Shown: positions 18,626-26,773 of the stretch, in pieces
How positions within the stretch are numbered: position 1 is the stretch's first letter
Layout: each line of letters begins with the position of its first letter
Assembly (NCBI GenBank): GCA_964426945.1
Contig: CAYRSS010000012.1
Location: 1-64,000 of the forward strand
Reading direction: 5' to 3'
Length of the DNA: 64,000 nucleotides
Source of the DNA: CAYRSS01 sp964426945
GTDB lineage: Bacteria; Planctomycetota; Phycisphaerae; UBA1845
Program-made: the position numbers and the translations under genes
The notes under the pieces: generated by a model
What the model saw: the letters and a program-made list of their open reading frames with translations, nothing else
What the model was told of the DNA's origin: nothing
Databases searched by the model: none

Positions 18626-19024
18626 CTAGTCCACTCGCGACGACGAGCCGCGCCGGGCGGGCGCCTTGGCCTTGCTCTTAGCCGGGGTCCGCGAAGGGGC
18701 CGTCGAGGCCTTGGGCCGCGAACTCTTGGGCTTTGCAGCCTTGGGGCTCGGGGCAGAGGCGGGCTTCACGGGCGTTGCCGGCTTCTCATACGACGCGGCC
18801 AGCCCGACGTGCAGGCGGCCGAGGCGATCGTGGATCTGTGCGGGCGACCGAACGCGGGCGAGGCTGGCCTGCATAGACCACAGCTCGCGACGCAGGTCGT
18901 GGCTCTTCGCCTCGTTCCGCAGGGCCGCCGCAGCCATCCGGGACTGTTCGGAACGGACGTACACCGTGCCCATCGCGACGCCGGCCATGGCCAGCAGCAA
19001 TACCGTGGCTCGCATCACGTACAA
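18626..19024 (-). CDS. FtsL-like small bitopic protein with Lys/Ala/Pro tail
   Basis: A 132-residue protein in the ftsL position just before ftsI. It has an N-terminal hydrophobic helix (residues 5-22, ATVLLLAMAGVAMGTVYV), a predicted coiled-coil stretch rich in Arg, Leu and Glu (to about residue 75), and a low-complexity tail of Lys, Ala, Pro and Ser resembling a histone H1 tail. The first part matches FtsL topology. The tail is not a usual FtsL feature. The start is probably TTG at 19024, because AGGGAG lies nine bases upstream; GTG at 19018 and ATG at 19015 would be too far from that site. Name rests on position and topology; sequence similarity was not tested. Confidence 0.7.
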   Translation of the reverse strand: MYVMRATVLLLAMAGVAMGTVYVRSEQSRMAAAALRNEAKSHDLRRELWSMQASLARVRSPAQIHDRLGRLHVGLAASYEKPATPVKPASAPSPKAAKPKSSRPKASTAPSRTPAKSKAKAPARRGSSSRVD

Positions 19025-19030
19025 AGGCGA

Positions 19031-20056
19031 CTACTCCCTGGCGGAGACCGCGTTGCCTGTCGGAATCTGGATCCGCACGCCCGGCCGGATGCGGTCGGGG
19101 TTGGGGAACTTGTCCTTGTTCAGCTCGTGGATCTCGCGCCAGCGCGACTCGTCGCCGAGTTGCTCCCGGGCGATGCTCGCGTAGCGGTCGTTCTCGCGGA
19201 CGACGTACCAGCGCTTCGCCGAGGCGGTCAGCGTCTTTTTCTCGCGCTCGGCAGCGGGATCGGGCTTCGTCGGAGCCGGTTCGCGGCGGGCGAGCGCCTC
19301 GCTGCCGCCCGTGGGAATCGCGTCAGCCCGCTTGCGGTTCTCGCCGGGCATTTCTGGAAGGACGATCGTCGCCCCGGCCTTGATGTCGTTGGGGCTGCTC
19401 ATGTTCGAGCGATTCGCCGCGTAGATCAGGTCGATCACCGACCGGGCCTGCGAGCCGTAGTTCTTCTGGGCGATCTTCGAGAGCGAGTCGCCGCGCTGCA
19501 CGACGTACGAGCGACCCTTCTCCTCGGAGGCCGGTGTCACCGGGGGCTCGACCGGGCGGATGATCGGCGGCTCGCCGCGGGGGTACTGCGGGGGCTCCGC
19601 CGAACCGCCTTCGCCGCTGCGATCGGCGTGGACCTGGGCGGCGATGCGACTGAGCATCTCCTCCAGGCGGCGACGCTTGTCCTCCGGGCTCTGCGTGTCG
19701 GCGTCGGCGGTGTCGCCGCGGCGCATGTGCAGGTCGTGGCCGCCGCGCGGGTCGGGGCTGCCGCCGGGCAGGCTGTCGCCTCCCCCGAGCCGCGCCCCGC
19801 CGGGCAGCTGCGCTTCGCCGCGATCGGGCATGTGCTGGACGATGGCCCGCCCGGAGCTGTCGTAGGTCGTGCTGGTCCGGGGAGAGGGGGTGACGGCGGT
19901 CGAAGCGGGACCGGTGTCGGTGCGGGGCTTCTGGACGATGTAGTCCGGGATCTGGGCGTCGATGAACTGCTCGCGGCCGCGATTGGCCAGAATCACCGCG
20001 AAACACACGATGAACGCCAGCCCGACCAGCAGGCCGACCTTGGTCTCCTTCGCCAT
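19031..20056 (-). CDS. Membrane-anchored LysM-repeat protein in the dcw cluster
   Basis: A 341-residue protein with a single N-terminal transmembrane helix (about residues 7-25), a disordered Pro/Gly/Arg-rich linker to about residue 160, and two LysM domains. The first is around YVVQRGDSLSKIAQKNYG and ends IVLP; the second is around YVVRENDRYASIAREQLG and ends IQIP. LysM domains bind the glycan of peptidoglycan, so the protein probably tethers or senses the wall at the inner membrane. The ATG at 20056 has AAGGAG upstream; an earlier in-frame ATG at 20077 lies upstream of that site. The stop is 6 bases before the ftsL-like start. A LysM protein at this place, between rsmH and ftsL, is not part of the classical dcw order. 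Confidence 0.85.
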   Translation of the reverse strand: MAKETKVGLLVGLAFIVCFAVILANRGREQFIDAQIPDYIVQKPRTDTGPASTAVTPSPRTSTTYDSSGRAIVQHMPDRGEAQLPGGARLGGGDSLPGGSPDPRGGHDLHMRRGDTADADTQSPEDKRRRLEEMLSRIAAQVHADRSGEGGSAEPPQYPRGEPPIIRPVEPPVTPASEEKGRSYVVQRGDSLSKIAQKNYGSQARSVIDLIYAANRSNMSSPNDIKAGATIVLPEMPGENRKRADAIPTGGSEALARREPAPTKPDPAAEREKKTLTASAKRWYVVRENDRYASIAREQLGDESRWREIHELNKDKFPNPDRIRPGVRIQIPTGNAVSARE

Positions 20057-20166
20057 GCCCGGCACTCCTTTGCACACCGCGGCCGTCGACCGCGCTGCTT
20101 CGCCGGCTGCCCTGCCGGCACTTCGCTGTTCGCCCCGCCGGCTCGTCGCCGGCGCTCGCCCGTTCG

Positions 20167-21117
20167 TCAGCCCCGTCGCACCGCGACCCTCAGCTTCGCG
20201 CTGCGCGAGCGGGGATTGCTCTCTCGCTCTGCCTCACTCGCCACCACCGGATGCTTAGTAAGAATATCGTATAGACCTTCACTTTTTCTTCGGCGGAAGT
20301 CGAGTTTGACCGGACGATCTTCGATGCTGTGAAACGCAATCACGCCGAACCGCGCGCCGACGCGCAGCACGTCGGGCGCAGTTTCCAGCAGCCGCTCCAG
20401 CACGCGAATCTCGTCATTCACCGCAATCCGCAGCGCCTGAAACGTCCGCGTTGCCGGGTGAATCCGGCTCTTGCGCGAGTCGGGGTTGACCCCCAGCGCG
20501 CGACAGACCACGGCCGAAAGCTGCGCCGTGGTCGTGATTCGCGAGCTGCGCCGCGCCTCGTAGATCGCCCGCGCGATGCGCCGCGAGCCGGGCTCCTGCG
20601 AGGAGTGATAGATCAGATCTCCCAGGTCCTTCTCGGGGAGTCGGTTGATCAGGTCGGCCGCGGTCGTGGTCAACCGCGGGTCCATCCGCATGTCGAGCGG
20701 GCCGTCGTGCCGGAAGGAGAAGCCGCGATCCGGCTGATCGAGGTGGGTCGAAGCCACGCCGAGATCGGCGAAGAGCACGTCCACGCGGTCGAGGCCGACG
20801 GAGCGAAGGGCGTCCTTGATCTCGGCGAAGTTGGCGTGGACGAGTTCGACGCGGCCCGGCGCGCCGGCCAGGCGTTCGCGGGCCGCGGCGAGGTTCTGCG
20901 GATCGACATCCAGCCCGACGAGTATGCCTTCGCTGCCCGCGGCCTCCGCGAACAGCCGCGCGTGCCCCCCCAGCCCGAGTGTCACATCCGCCACGACGTC
21001 GCCCGGACGAACGGCCATCAGCCGACTCACGTCCTCGGGCAGCACCGGGGTGTGTCCGAACGGCTCGTCGAGCGGTTCATCCCCCCCCGGAGGGTTATCA
21101 TGAAGGTGCCGGGTCAT
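20167..21117 (-). CDS. rsmH: 16S rRNA m4C1402 methyltransferase RsmH (MraW)
   Basis: SAM-dependent methyltransferase that modifies C1402 of 16S rRNA at the N4 position. The 316-residue product has the N-terminal GHTPVLPEDV, the SAM-binding TLGLGGHARLF segment, the middle FADLGVAS motif and RGFSFRHDGPLDMRMDP, all diagnostic. Length is normal. Its ATG overlaps the stop of a short upstream ORF as ATGA, suggesting coupled translation. It follows mraZ (with that ORF between) as in most dcw clusters. Certain call. Confidence 0.96.
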   Translation of the reverse strand: MTRHLHDNPPGGDEPLDEPFGHTPVLPEDVSRLMAVRPGDVVADVTLGLGGHARLFAEAAGSEGILVGLDVDPQNLAAARERLAGAPGRVELVHANFAEIKDALRSVGLDRVDVLFADLGVASTHLDQPDRGFSFRHDGPLDMRMDPRLTTTAADLINRLPEKDLGDLIYHSSQEPGSRRIARAIYEARRSSRITTTAQLSAVVCRALGVNPDSRKSRIHPATRTFQALRIAVNDEIRVLERLLETAPDVLRVGARFGVIAFHSIEDRPVKLDFRRRKSEGLYDILTKHPVVASEAERESNPRSRSAKLRVAVRRG

Positions 21118-21356
21118 CCCATCCTTGTAGACACGGCACCTCTGGTAGACCTACGCGACTGACTGCGCCCCCGCGGGGCGAGGTGTGACGACAGGCGAAC
21201 ATGGGAAAATCGCCCGCCCAGGCTCGAGAGCCGACGGACTCGCTGCTGCAGCTCGGCGACCTCCGATGGCGACACCGCCGCGGGATGGGCCGCCTCGGCA
21301 GCCGTCTGCAGCCGCTCAAGAATCCGTGGCACCAGACGATTCCGATCCACGCTCAT
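21114..21356 (-). CDS. Small ORF between mraZ and rsmH, coupled by ATGA
   Basis: An 80-residue frame beginning MSVDRNRLVPRILERLQTAA, Arg- and Ser-rich in its C-terminal half. Its stop overlaps the rsmH start as ATGA. The upstream bases contain GAAGGACGAGG at a suitable distance for a ribosome binding site. The N-terminal 50 residues look like a short amphipathic or coiled-coil helix; the tail is low complexity. No family is recognised. The 269 bases between it and the mraZ stop (21357-21625) hold no recognisable gene. It could be a small partner protein or a leader that couples translation of rsmH. Reality is supported by the overlap and the ribosome binding site, not by homology. Confidence 0.5.
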   Translation of the reverse strand: MSVDRNRLVPRILERLQTAAEAAHPAAVSPSEVAELQQRVRRLSSLGGRFSHVRLSSHLAPRGRSQSRRSTRGAVSTRMG

Positions 21357-21625
21357 GCCTCGCACCTCGTCCTTCGCGATCCGTCCACCTGTCGCAGCGC
21401 CGGCGGCTCCGCCACTACGCAACCACTGCGACAGTTCCGCACCGACGCCCCGATGGGGCGTCGGGCCGGCCTGCGGGTCGCTCGCATCCCTGCTCGCGGC
21501 CCGCCCAGCACTCCTCGTGCGCCGCACACCGTCGCGGGAGGCTCCGTCCTGGCACCTCTCCACGACTGCGCCGCATGATTCCACTCGCTGCGGCCTGAAT
21601 CGACCGCCGCACGGGGAGCGACCGG

Positions 21626-22108
21626 CTAACCTGTGGTGGGCGACCCCGGCTTGGACCAAAGGTATGGCTCCCAGTCCGGCCAGGTGTCGCCCTCCAAATC
21701 CTCGCCGAGAGCCGCGTCGAAGCGCTCCCGGTTCCAGACGACAATGTGATCCTTCAGACCGACCAGCATCATGTCCGAGCCGAGGCTCGCCTTCTTCGCC
21801 AGATCGTCGGGAAGCGTCAGGCGGCCCTGCTTGTCCATTTCCACCTGTCGGGTCATCGCGTAAAATTGGAGCTCGAATTTCCGGGGGCCCGGCCCGGGGA
21901 TGTATTCGGTCTCCATGCGGCGGACGAACGCTTCGAATCGCTCCTCGGTGAAGATGGATAGAGTTTTCTCTTCCCGACCGAGCGTGACGTAAAGCCGTGT
22001 CTTGTCCGCCTCCTTGCCGTCGTGGATGACTTTGCAAAACTGGGAGGGAATCTGCAGGCGCTTTTTGTCATCCAGGCTCTTCGGATAGCTGCCGACGAAG
22101 ACCCGCAT
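21626..22108 (-). CDS. mraZ: Transcriptional regulator/division protein MraZ
   Basis: DNA-binding AbrB-like regulator that heads most dcw clusters and represses them by binding GTGGG-type repeats. The 160-residue protein has two SpoVT/AbrB-like halves, starting MRVFVGSYPKSLDDKKRLQIP, and with MDKQGRLTLPDDL in the second half; both carry the D-K-x-R core of the fold. It is about ten residues longer than usual because of a Trp/Pro-rich C-terminal tail. It is the first gene after a clear promoter (22169-22198) and an inverted GTGGG pair. The ATG at 22108 has no strong ribosome binding site. Confident family call; autoregulation is inferred. Confidence 0.93.
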   Translation of the reverse strand: MRVFVGSYPKSLDDKKRLQIPSQFCKVIHDGKEADKTRLYVTLGREEKTLSIFTEERFEAFVRRMETEYIPGPGPRKFELQFYAMTRQVEMDKQGRLTLPDDLAKKASLGSDMMLVGLKDHIVVWNRERFDAALGEDLEGDTWPDWEPYLWSKPGSPTTG

Positions 22109-22135
22109 GACGCACCCGCTGAATCACTCCAAAAA

Positions 22136-22149
22136 GTGGGATGGCCCAC
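22136..22149. promoter_or_regulatory. Inverted GTGGG pair, candidate MraZ operator
   Basis: GTGGG, four bases, CCCAC lies between the -10 box at 22169 and the mraZ start at 22108. MraZ of Escherichia coli and Mycoplasma binds closely spaced GTGGG-type boxes near its own promoter. Here the two boxes are inverted, not direct repeats, with a 4-base spacer, so operator function is an inference. Confidence 0.4.
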
Positions 22150-22168
22150 CAATCTCATCCACGGCCGT

Positions 22169-22198
22169 ACCATAGCGGCGGACCCGAGACGGTGTCAA
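22169..22198 (-). promoter_or_regulatory. Sigma70-type promoter of the dcw cluster
   Basis: On the minus strand TTGACA, 18 bases, TATGGT. The -35 box is perfect consensus. Transcription would start near 22162, about 54 bases before the mraZ ATG, and pass through the GTGGG inverted pair. This is the best promoter seen by eye upstream of the peptidoglycan genes. Confidence 0.65.
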
Positions 22199-22373
22199 CA
22201 GAAATCCCGCCCTCTTTTGCGCGGTTCGCGCAGCCTCCGCGCGAGGCGGGGCAAGGAGCCCCGCATCTGGTAGTGATTCGGTCGCATCAAAACATCGGCT
22301 AGCGGGTGGGCCGCGGCGGGGGGCGAAGCGCAATTTCTGCAAGGGGAGGCGCGGCGGAGAACTCGAGGAGGGT

Positions 22374-23642
22374 CTACTTGCTCGCCGCGCCGGCGGTCTT
22401 TGCGTGAAGCAGCCCCGCCCAGTCGCTGCGGCGGAACGTGGCGGCGATCCAGATGAAGATCGGCACGACGAAGAAACTCGCCGGCGCTTCGACGAACGCG
22501 ATCTTCGCCTGCATCAGCAGCGAGGCCCACGTCTCGGAGAAATCGTACTGCCGCACGGGCAGATCAGGCCGCGCGAACTCGAGCGCGAGCGGCAGGCCGA
22601 TGCGCAGCGCGATGAACGGAACGAGGCAGGCCAGCCCGATCAGCAGCGCGATCAGGCGACGCCGCCAGGCAATCGGCGTAGCCAGGACCAGTGCCACCAG
22701 CGTGACAGTCGGCATGTAGCCGACGCTCCACGAACTGACCTCGAACACGCCCTCGACACCGCGGACCTTGCTGCTGCGCAGTACGACCTCGGTGTCGAAG
22801 GGGCCTACCGGCGGATTCAGCGGCAGGAAACGCGTCTGACCGGCGTCGCCCATCGTACCGAAGCATGTCTGCCCCACGAGCCGGAACACCGGCGAGTAGG
22901 CCTTGCTCGCGTAGGGCCACACCGACAGCAGCAGGCCGTACACCACGAGGAAAGACGCGAGAAACACGCCGACTTGAGCGAGCATCGTGCGCTGCCCGGC
23001 CGGCGGTGCTCCGCCCTCGCCGGCGGAGCTGGCCTGCCCGGGGCGCATCGCCCAGCGCAGCCAGACCAGCCACAGCGCGATCGTGAGGATGATGAAGACC
23101 GCCTGCCAGATGTCGACGTGCATCAGGTCGAACAGGCGGCGCGAGTACAAGCCGACGACAAACAGCGTGAGGATCCGAAACAGGTTCAGCGCCGCGAGCA
23201 GCGCCGCCCCCACGGCCGCCCCGAGCCAGCGCTTGCGCCAAGGCGCCGGGAACGCCAGCACGCCGAAGACGAACAGCGCGGTCGCCTCCATCGCGTCGCA
23301 GCCGCGCACGACCTGCACGGCGAAGCCCGACGCGGCATCGGTCATCACGTTGCCCGCGACGACCGCCTCGTACCCCACCAGGCGCAGCAGGAACCCCGCC
23401 ACCGACGCATACGCCGCGAGGTAGCCGTCGATGATGCTGTCGGTGAACCGGGCTCCGGTCGCCGAGGGCGGGCGGTAGAAAACGAGGTAGAACGCCGCCA
23501 TCAGAACGGCGAACAGACCGAGGAACTTCAGCGCGTCACGGTTCCGGGCCAGCCAGGAACCCCTGGCGGCGGGGGCTGTGGGCCGCCCGCCCCGCGGCGG
23601 AGAGGAGGCCGCGCGCTGTTTGTCCCTGGGGCGTGGTGCCAT
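22374..23642 (-). CDS. Exosortase with extra C-terminal membrane domain
   Basis: An integral membrane transpeptidase of the exosortase/archaeosortase family, which cleaves C-terminal sorting signals (PEP-CTERM-like) on secreted proteins. The 422-residue product has the three catalytic landmarks: Cys115 in VVRGCDAMEA, Arg156 in LNLFRILTLF and His175 in DLMHVDIWQ. The FPAPWRKRW segment after the Cys resembles the XrtH subgroup. After the core (to about residue 200) there is a Gly/Pro linker and about 200 more residues with another four or so helices, making it longer than a minimal exosortase. No sorting-signal protein was recognised in this window. It stands between a small bitopic protein and mraZ on the minus strand. 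Catalytic call is strong; subfamily is tentative. Confidence 0.85.
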   Translation of the reverse strand: MAPRPRDKQRAASSPPRGGRPTAPAARGSWLARNRDALKFLGLFAVLMAAFYLVFYRPPSATGARFTDSIIDGYLAAYASVAGFLLRLVGYEAVVAGNVMTDAASGFAVQVVRGCDAMEATALFVFGVLAFPAPWRKRWLGAAVGAALLAALNLFRILTLFVVGLYSRRLFDLMHVDIWQAVFIILTIALWLVWLRWAMRPGQASSAGEGGAPPAGQRTMLAQVGVFLASFLVVYGLLLSVWPYASKAYSPVFRLVGQTCFGTMGDAGQTRFLPLNPPVGPFDTEVVLRSSKVRGVEGVFEVSSWSVGYMPTVTLVALVLATPIAWRRRLIALLIGLACLVPFIALRIGLPLALEFARPDLPVRQYDFSETWASLLMQAKIAFVEAPASFFVVPIFIWIAATFRRSDWAGLLHAKTAGAASK

Positions 23643-23799
23643 CGAAAGCGGGTGAGGGCTCGGCGAGGACCGGCGAAACGGGGAAGCCGATGGCCCGCGG
23701 TCAGTCGAAGGGGCGGCGGCATCCTCCGCGCAAGCGGCGAGGCATCCGCGTCACGCGAATGCCTCGCATCGCATGCCTTTTCAAGCAATCCGGATCGAT

Positions 23800-24135
23800 C
23801 TAGCCGATCGGGGCTGCGGGCTTCTTGGCCTTCGAGCCGCCGCTGCCCTTGTTGCCGAGGCGGGCCGTGTCGCGCGGGCCGCTGGCGGCATCACCACCGC
23901 CGAGCTGCTCCACGTTGCCGCGCGACGCACTGTCATCGCGGTCACGGTCGCGGCTGGGACGACGCTCGGGCTCCGCCTGGTCGCCGCCGAGCTGCGTCGG
24001 CGGCGTCTCATCGAGGCTGCCCGGGGTGTAGCTGTTGCCCTCGGGCATGTTCAGCCAGACCGCCAGCCCAATCAGCACCACGAGCACCACGCCAAGCATG
24101 ATCTTCTTGTTGCCTTCCACGGTTTCGGCCTCCAT
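23800..24135 (-). CDS. Small bitopic membrane protein with charged tail
   Basis: A 111-residue protein starting MEAETVEGNKKIM, with one hydrophobic helix at about residues 13-29 (MLGVVLVVLIGLAVWL). The rest is a disordered tail rich in Arg, Asp, Gly and Pro, ending in Lys/Ala/Pro. A GTG directly before the ATG is an equal start candidate. A good promoter lies upstream at 24185-24213. It precedes the exosortase gene by 157 bases on the same strand and may be cotranscribed with it. It has no C-terminal anchor, so it does not look like an exosortase substrate. Function unknown. Confidence 0.6.
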   Translation of the reverse strand: MEAETVEGNKKIMLGVVLVVLIGLAVWLNMPEGNSYTPGSLDETPPTQLGGDQAEPERRPSRDRDRDDSASRGNVEQLGGGDAASGPRDTARLGNKGSGGSKAKKPAAPIG

Positions 24136-24184
24136 CACAGGCTAGTGTCAATCTTGTGTCAGCAAGTCGCGCTGCGACTCTTGA

Positions 24185-24213
24185 AGTATCGGGGCGCAAA
24201 TCGACAACGTCAA
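24185..24213 (-). promoter_or_regulatory. Candidate sigma70 promoter for the small membrane protein
   Basis: On the minus strand TTGACG, 17 bases, GATACT. It would transcribe the small bitopic protein gene and possibly the exosortase. Spacing is ideal and the -35 box matches consensus in five of six positions. Confidence 0.5.
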
Positions 24214-24376
24214 GCGAAAACACGACGCGCACATCACCGCACCGCGGCCTGGCGCGGTTGCTCCCTGCAGGATTGTAGACCGCCGCCGGGGCCCCGTTGA
24301 CCCGGCTTACGAAACTGGTACGCTGCTGCGGCAATCGGTCAATCCGTCTTCGCATGAATTTTTGAAGGGTCGCTAC

Positions 24377-25288
24377 ATGGCGGTCAAGGTCGGTTTCAGC
24401 ACGCTGACATGTCCCGGCTGGGACGTTCAGACGATTATCCAACAGGCGGTCGAACTGGGGTGCGACGGGGTGGAGTTCCGTGGTCTGCGCGGCGAGCTCC
24501 ACCTCCCTCTGGCGTCGGAGCTGGCCGGACAGCCGGAGCGTACGCGCCAGCTCTTCGAGTCGGCGAAGGTGGAAATCGCCTGCCTGGCGTCGTCGTCGAC
24601 CCTGGCGGCCAAGAACAAGGCCGCCCTCGCCGACGAGCGGGCGAAGATCGTCGAATACATCGAAATGGCCGGCCGGCTCGGCTGCCCCTTCGTCCGGATC
24701 TTCGCCGGCGAGGTCCAGCGCTGGCCGGACAACTACCACGCGTGCCTAGGGCGGATCGCGCAGGAGCTGATCCGGCTCGTGCCCGTGGCGACGAAGAACC
24801 GGGTGTCGCTGCTGATTGAGAATAGCGGCGACTTCCCGAGCAGCGACGCGATCTGGTTCCTGGTGGACGCCGTGGGGCATCCGTCGGTTCGCGCGTGCTG
24901 GAATCAGTGCTATGGCCTTACCGCACTCGAGCGAGCGACGCTATCCCTGCCCCGACTCGGGCAGAAGCTGTCGGTCGTCCACGTCGCCGACGCGGACGTC
25001 GATGAGCACGGCGTGCTCCTCGGCTACAAGCCGCTCGGCCAGGGCAGCGCAGAGGTCGCCCGCCAGATCGAAATCCTGCGCGGGCTCGCCTTCAACGGCT
25101 ACGTCATGTGCGAGTGGCCCAAGATGTGGGACGACAGCCTGCCCGGTCCGGAGATCGCCCTGCCGCAGGCGGTCAAGTTCCTGCGGGAGCGCCTCGGCGA
25201 GCAGCAGCCCGTCCTCACCGCCTACAAGGGCGACAAGAACGCGCCGAAGTTCACGACCCGGCGCGCACCCACGACGCTGCGCGGCTGA
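24377..25288 (+). CDS. Sugar phosphate isomerase/epimerase family protein
   Basis: A 303-residue xylose isomerase-like TIM-barrel protein. The N-terminus MAVKVGFSTLTCPGWDVQTI leads to the strand GCDGVEFRGLRGEL, and then FVRIFAGEVQRW, LLIENSGDFPSSDA and VVHVADADVDEHGVLLGYKPLGQG. The pattern of Glu, His and Asp at strand ends fits a divalent-metal isomerase site. The ATG at 24377 has AAGGG eight bases upstream; an in-frame TTG at 24362 is less likely. A possible weak promoter (TTGACC, 16 bases, TACGCT) lies at 24297-24324. The substrate is not evident. Downstream is a polytopic membrane protein 33 bases away, possibly cotranscribed. Confidence 0.8.
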   Translation: MAVKVGFSTLTCPGWDVQTIIQQAVELGCDGVEFRGLRGELHLPLASELAGQPERTRQLFESAKVEIACLASSSTLAAKNKAALADERAKIVEYIEMAGRLGCPFVRIFAGEVQRWPDNYHACLGRIAQELIRLVPVATKNRVSLLIENSGDFPSSDAIWFLVDAVGHPSVRACWNQCYGLTALERATLSLPRLGQKLSVVHVADADVDEHGVLLGYKPLGQGSAEVARQIEILRGLAFNGYVMCEWPKMWDDSLPGPEIALPQAVKFLRERLGEQQPVLTAYKGDKNAPKFTTRRAPTTLRG

Positions 25289-25321
25289 CGCCGGCGGCCG
25301 CCCCCGTCAGGGGGTGACCGC

Positions 25322-26773
25322 TTGATCGCCGCCGCGATTCCCTTCGACCCTCTGATTGCCTGCGCCCTCTCGGCCATCGCGCTGGCCTGGCTGGCAGCGG
25401 GTCTGCGCCTGGTACGCGGGTCCACAGCCCTCGGCGTCACGACCAGCCCATTGGCTGACCTCACACCCGTGTCCGCGACGGGGCTCGGGCTCGCGGCGAT
25501 CTTCGCCGCCCTGGCGTGCCTTTTCGGGGTGGATCTTCGCGGCGGCGGGCCGCCCATGCAGACCACGGCGGTGATGGCCGCGGCGGCGGCGGCCGTTGCG
25601 GCGTTGGTTGCGTTGGTCGGAGCCAGGCGGGGCGCCGGGCGCTTCGCGGATCACGCGGGCACGATCGCGCTTATCCTCGGCACCACGGCGGGTACGACCG
25701 AGGCGATCATTCTGGCCATGCGCCTCCTGGACTCGGGTGTGGAACTGGCTACCGGCTCGCTCTCCTTTCAGCCCGCGAGCTACGGGTTTGCCCCCGTCGG
25801 CCTCACCGCGCTGGCGCTGCTCGCGCTGACGACCGCGGCGCTGGACGCGGCCCGACCGTCCGGGCGCTCCGCCGCGGCGCTGGTCTGGCTGGCGGCCGGT
25901 GCGGCCGCGTGGTCCGCCCTGCTCGCGCCCGTGGTGGTGTTCAGCCCCGGCGGGCGACTCATCCGGACTTCGACGACTTTCGCCGTGATGATCGGGCTGA
26001 CGGTCGTGGCGGCGGCGGCCGCGGCGGTACGCGGGCTGCACCGTCGATCGACGGCCCAGCGCTCGATGTCCCCGGCTTCCTGGCCGGGCTACCGGTTCGT
26101 CACCGCGGCCCTGAGCCTCACCCTGACCGCGCTGTGCCTCTATCACCTCGCCGCTGCGGTCCCGTTGGGTGGCGGCCATCGGGTCGCCGCGATCGTGATC
26201 GTGGGATGCGCAGCCGTCGGCGCGTGGTCTTCGTGGATCATCGCCGCCGGCCCGTGGAGCCTGGTGCACTACGAACTGTCCCTCGGACTCGCCTCGGTGG
26301 CGATGTGCGCAGCACTCGCCGCGACGGCGCCGCGCTACGGGCTGACCATCGAAGAGCGGTTTCCGCTGATCTTCGTCGCTGCCGCGGTGGGGATGGCGCT
26401 GGCGACGGTGACGTGGACTCACGCCGCCGCACGCATCGAAGGCGGGGCACGACCTGCCTGGGCGGACGCGGAGATGGCCGTCGACATGCGCAAGGCCACC
26501 AAGCGGTTCGCCTTCACCACGGCGGCGATCGGCGCGCTCATCGCGTCGCTGCTGGCCCTCTGGCCGACGCGGCCGGAGATCGGCGTCACCGAGGACACGC
26601 TGGAACGCTTCACCGTCGGTCTCGTCGCCCACCTGGTGCTGCTGCTCGCCCTGCTGTATTGCGGCCGGCGGCTGCGGCGCGCGACGTTCAGCATGCTGAC
26701 GGTACTGGTGCTGTGTTCGACGCTGGGATTCGTGGCGATTCGGATGCTGCCCTGGGCACGCACATTCGGTTAG
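25322..26773 (+). CDS. Large polytopic membrane protein, unknown family
   Basis: A 483-residue Ala/Leu/Val-rich protein with about twelve hydrophobic helices, for example ALSAIALAWLAAGLRL, ATGLGLAAIFAALACLFGV, TAVMAAAAAAVAALVALVG and LVAHLVLLLALLYCG. A soluble loop rich in Arg and Asp near residue 375 (ARIEGGARPAWADAEMAVDMRK) splits the C-terminal helices. No transporter signature was recognised. The start is TTG at 25322, supported by an AGGGGGTG site seven bases upstream. It follows the isomerase-like gene on the same strand. Function unknown; the long open frame and consistent hydrophobicity argue that it is real. Confidence 0.75.
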   Translation: MIAAAIPFDPLIACALSAIALAWLAAGLRLVRGSTALGVTTSPLADLTPVSATGLGLAAIFAALACLFGVDLRGGGPPMQTTAVMAAAAAAVAALVALVGARRGAGRFADHAGTIALILGTTAGTTEAIILAMRLLDSGVELATGSLSFQPASYGFAPVGLTALALLALTTAALDAARPSGRSAAALVWLAAGAAAWSALLAPVVVFSPGGRLIRTSTTFAVMIGLTVVAAAAAAVRGLHRRSTAQRSMSPASWPGYRFVTAALSLTLTALCLYHLAAAVPLGGGHRVAAIVIVGCAAVGAWSSWIIAAGPWSLVHYELSLGLASVAMCAALAATAPRYGLTIEERFPLIFVAAAVGMALATVTWTHAAARIEGGARPAWADAEMAVDMRKATKRFAFTTAAIGALIASLLALWPTRPEIGVTEDTLERFTVGLVAHLVLLLALLYCGRRLRRATFSMLTVLVLCSTLGFVAIRMLPWARTFG

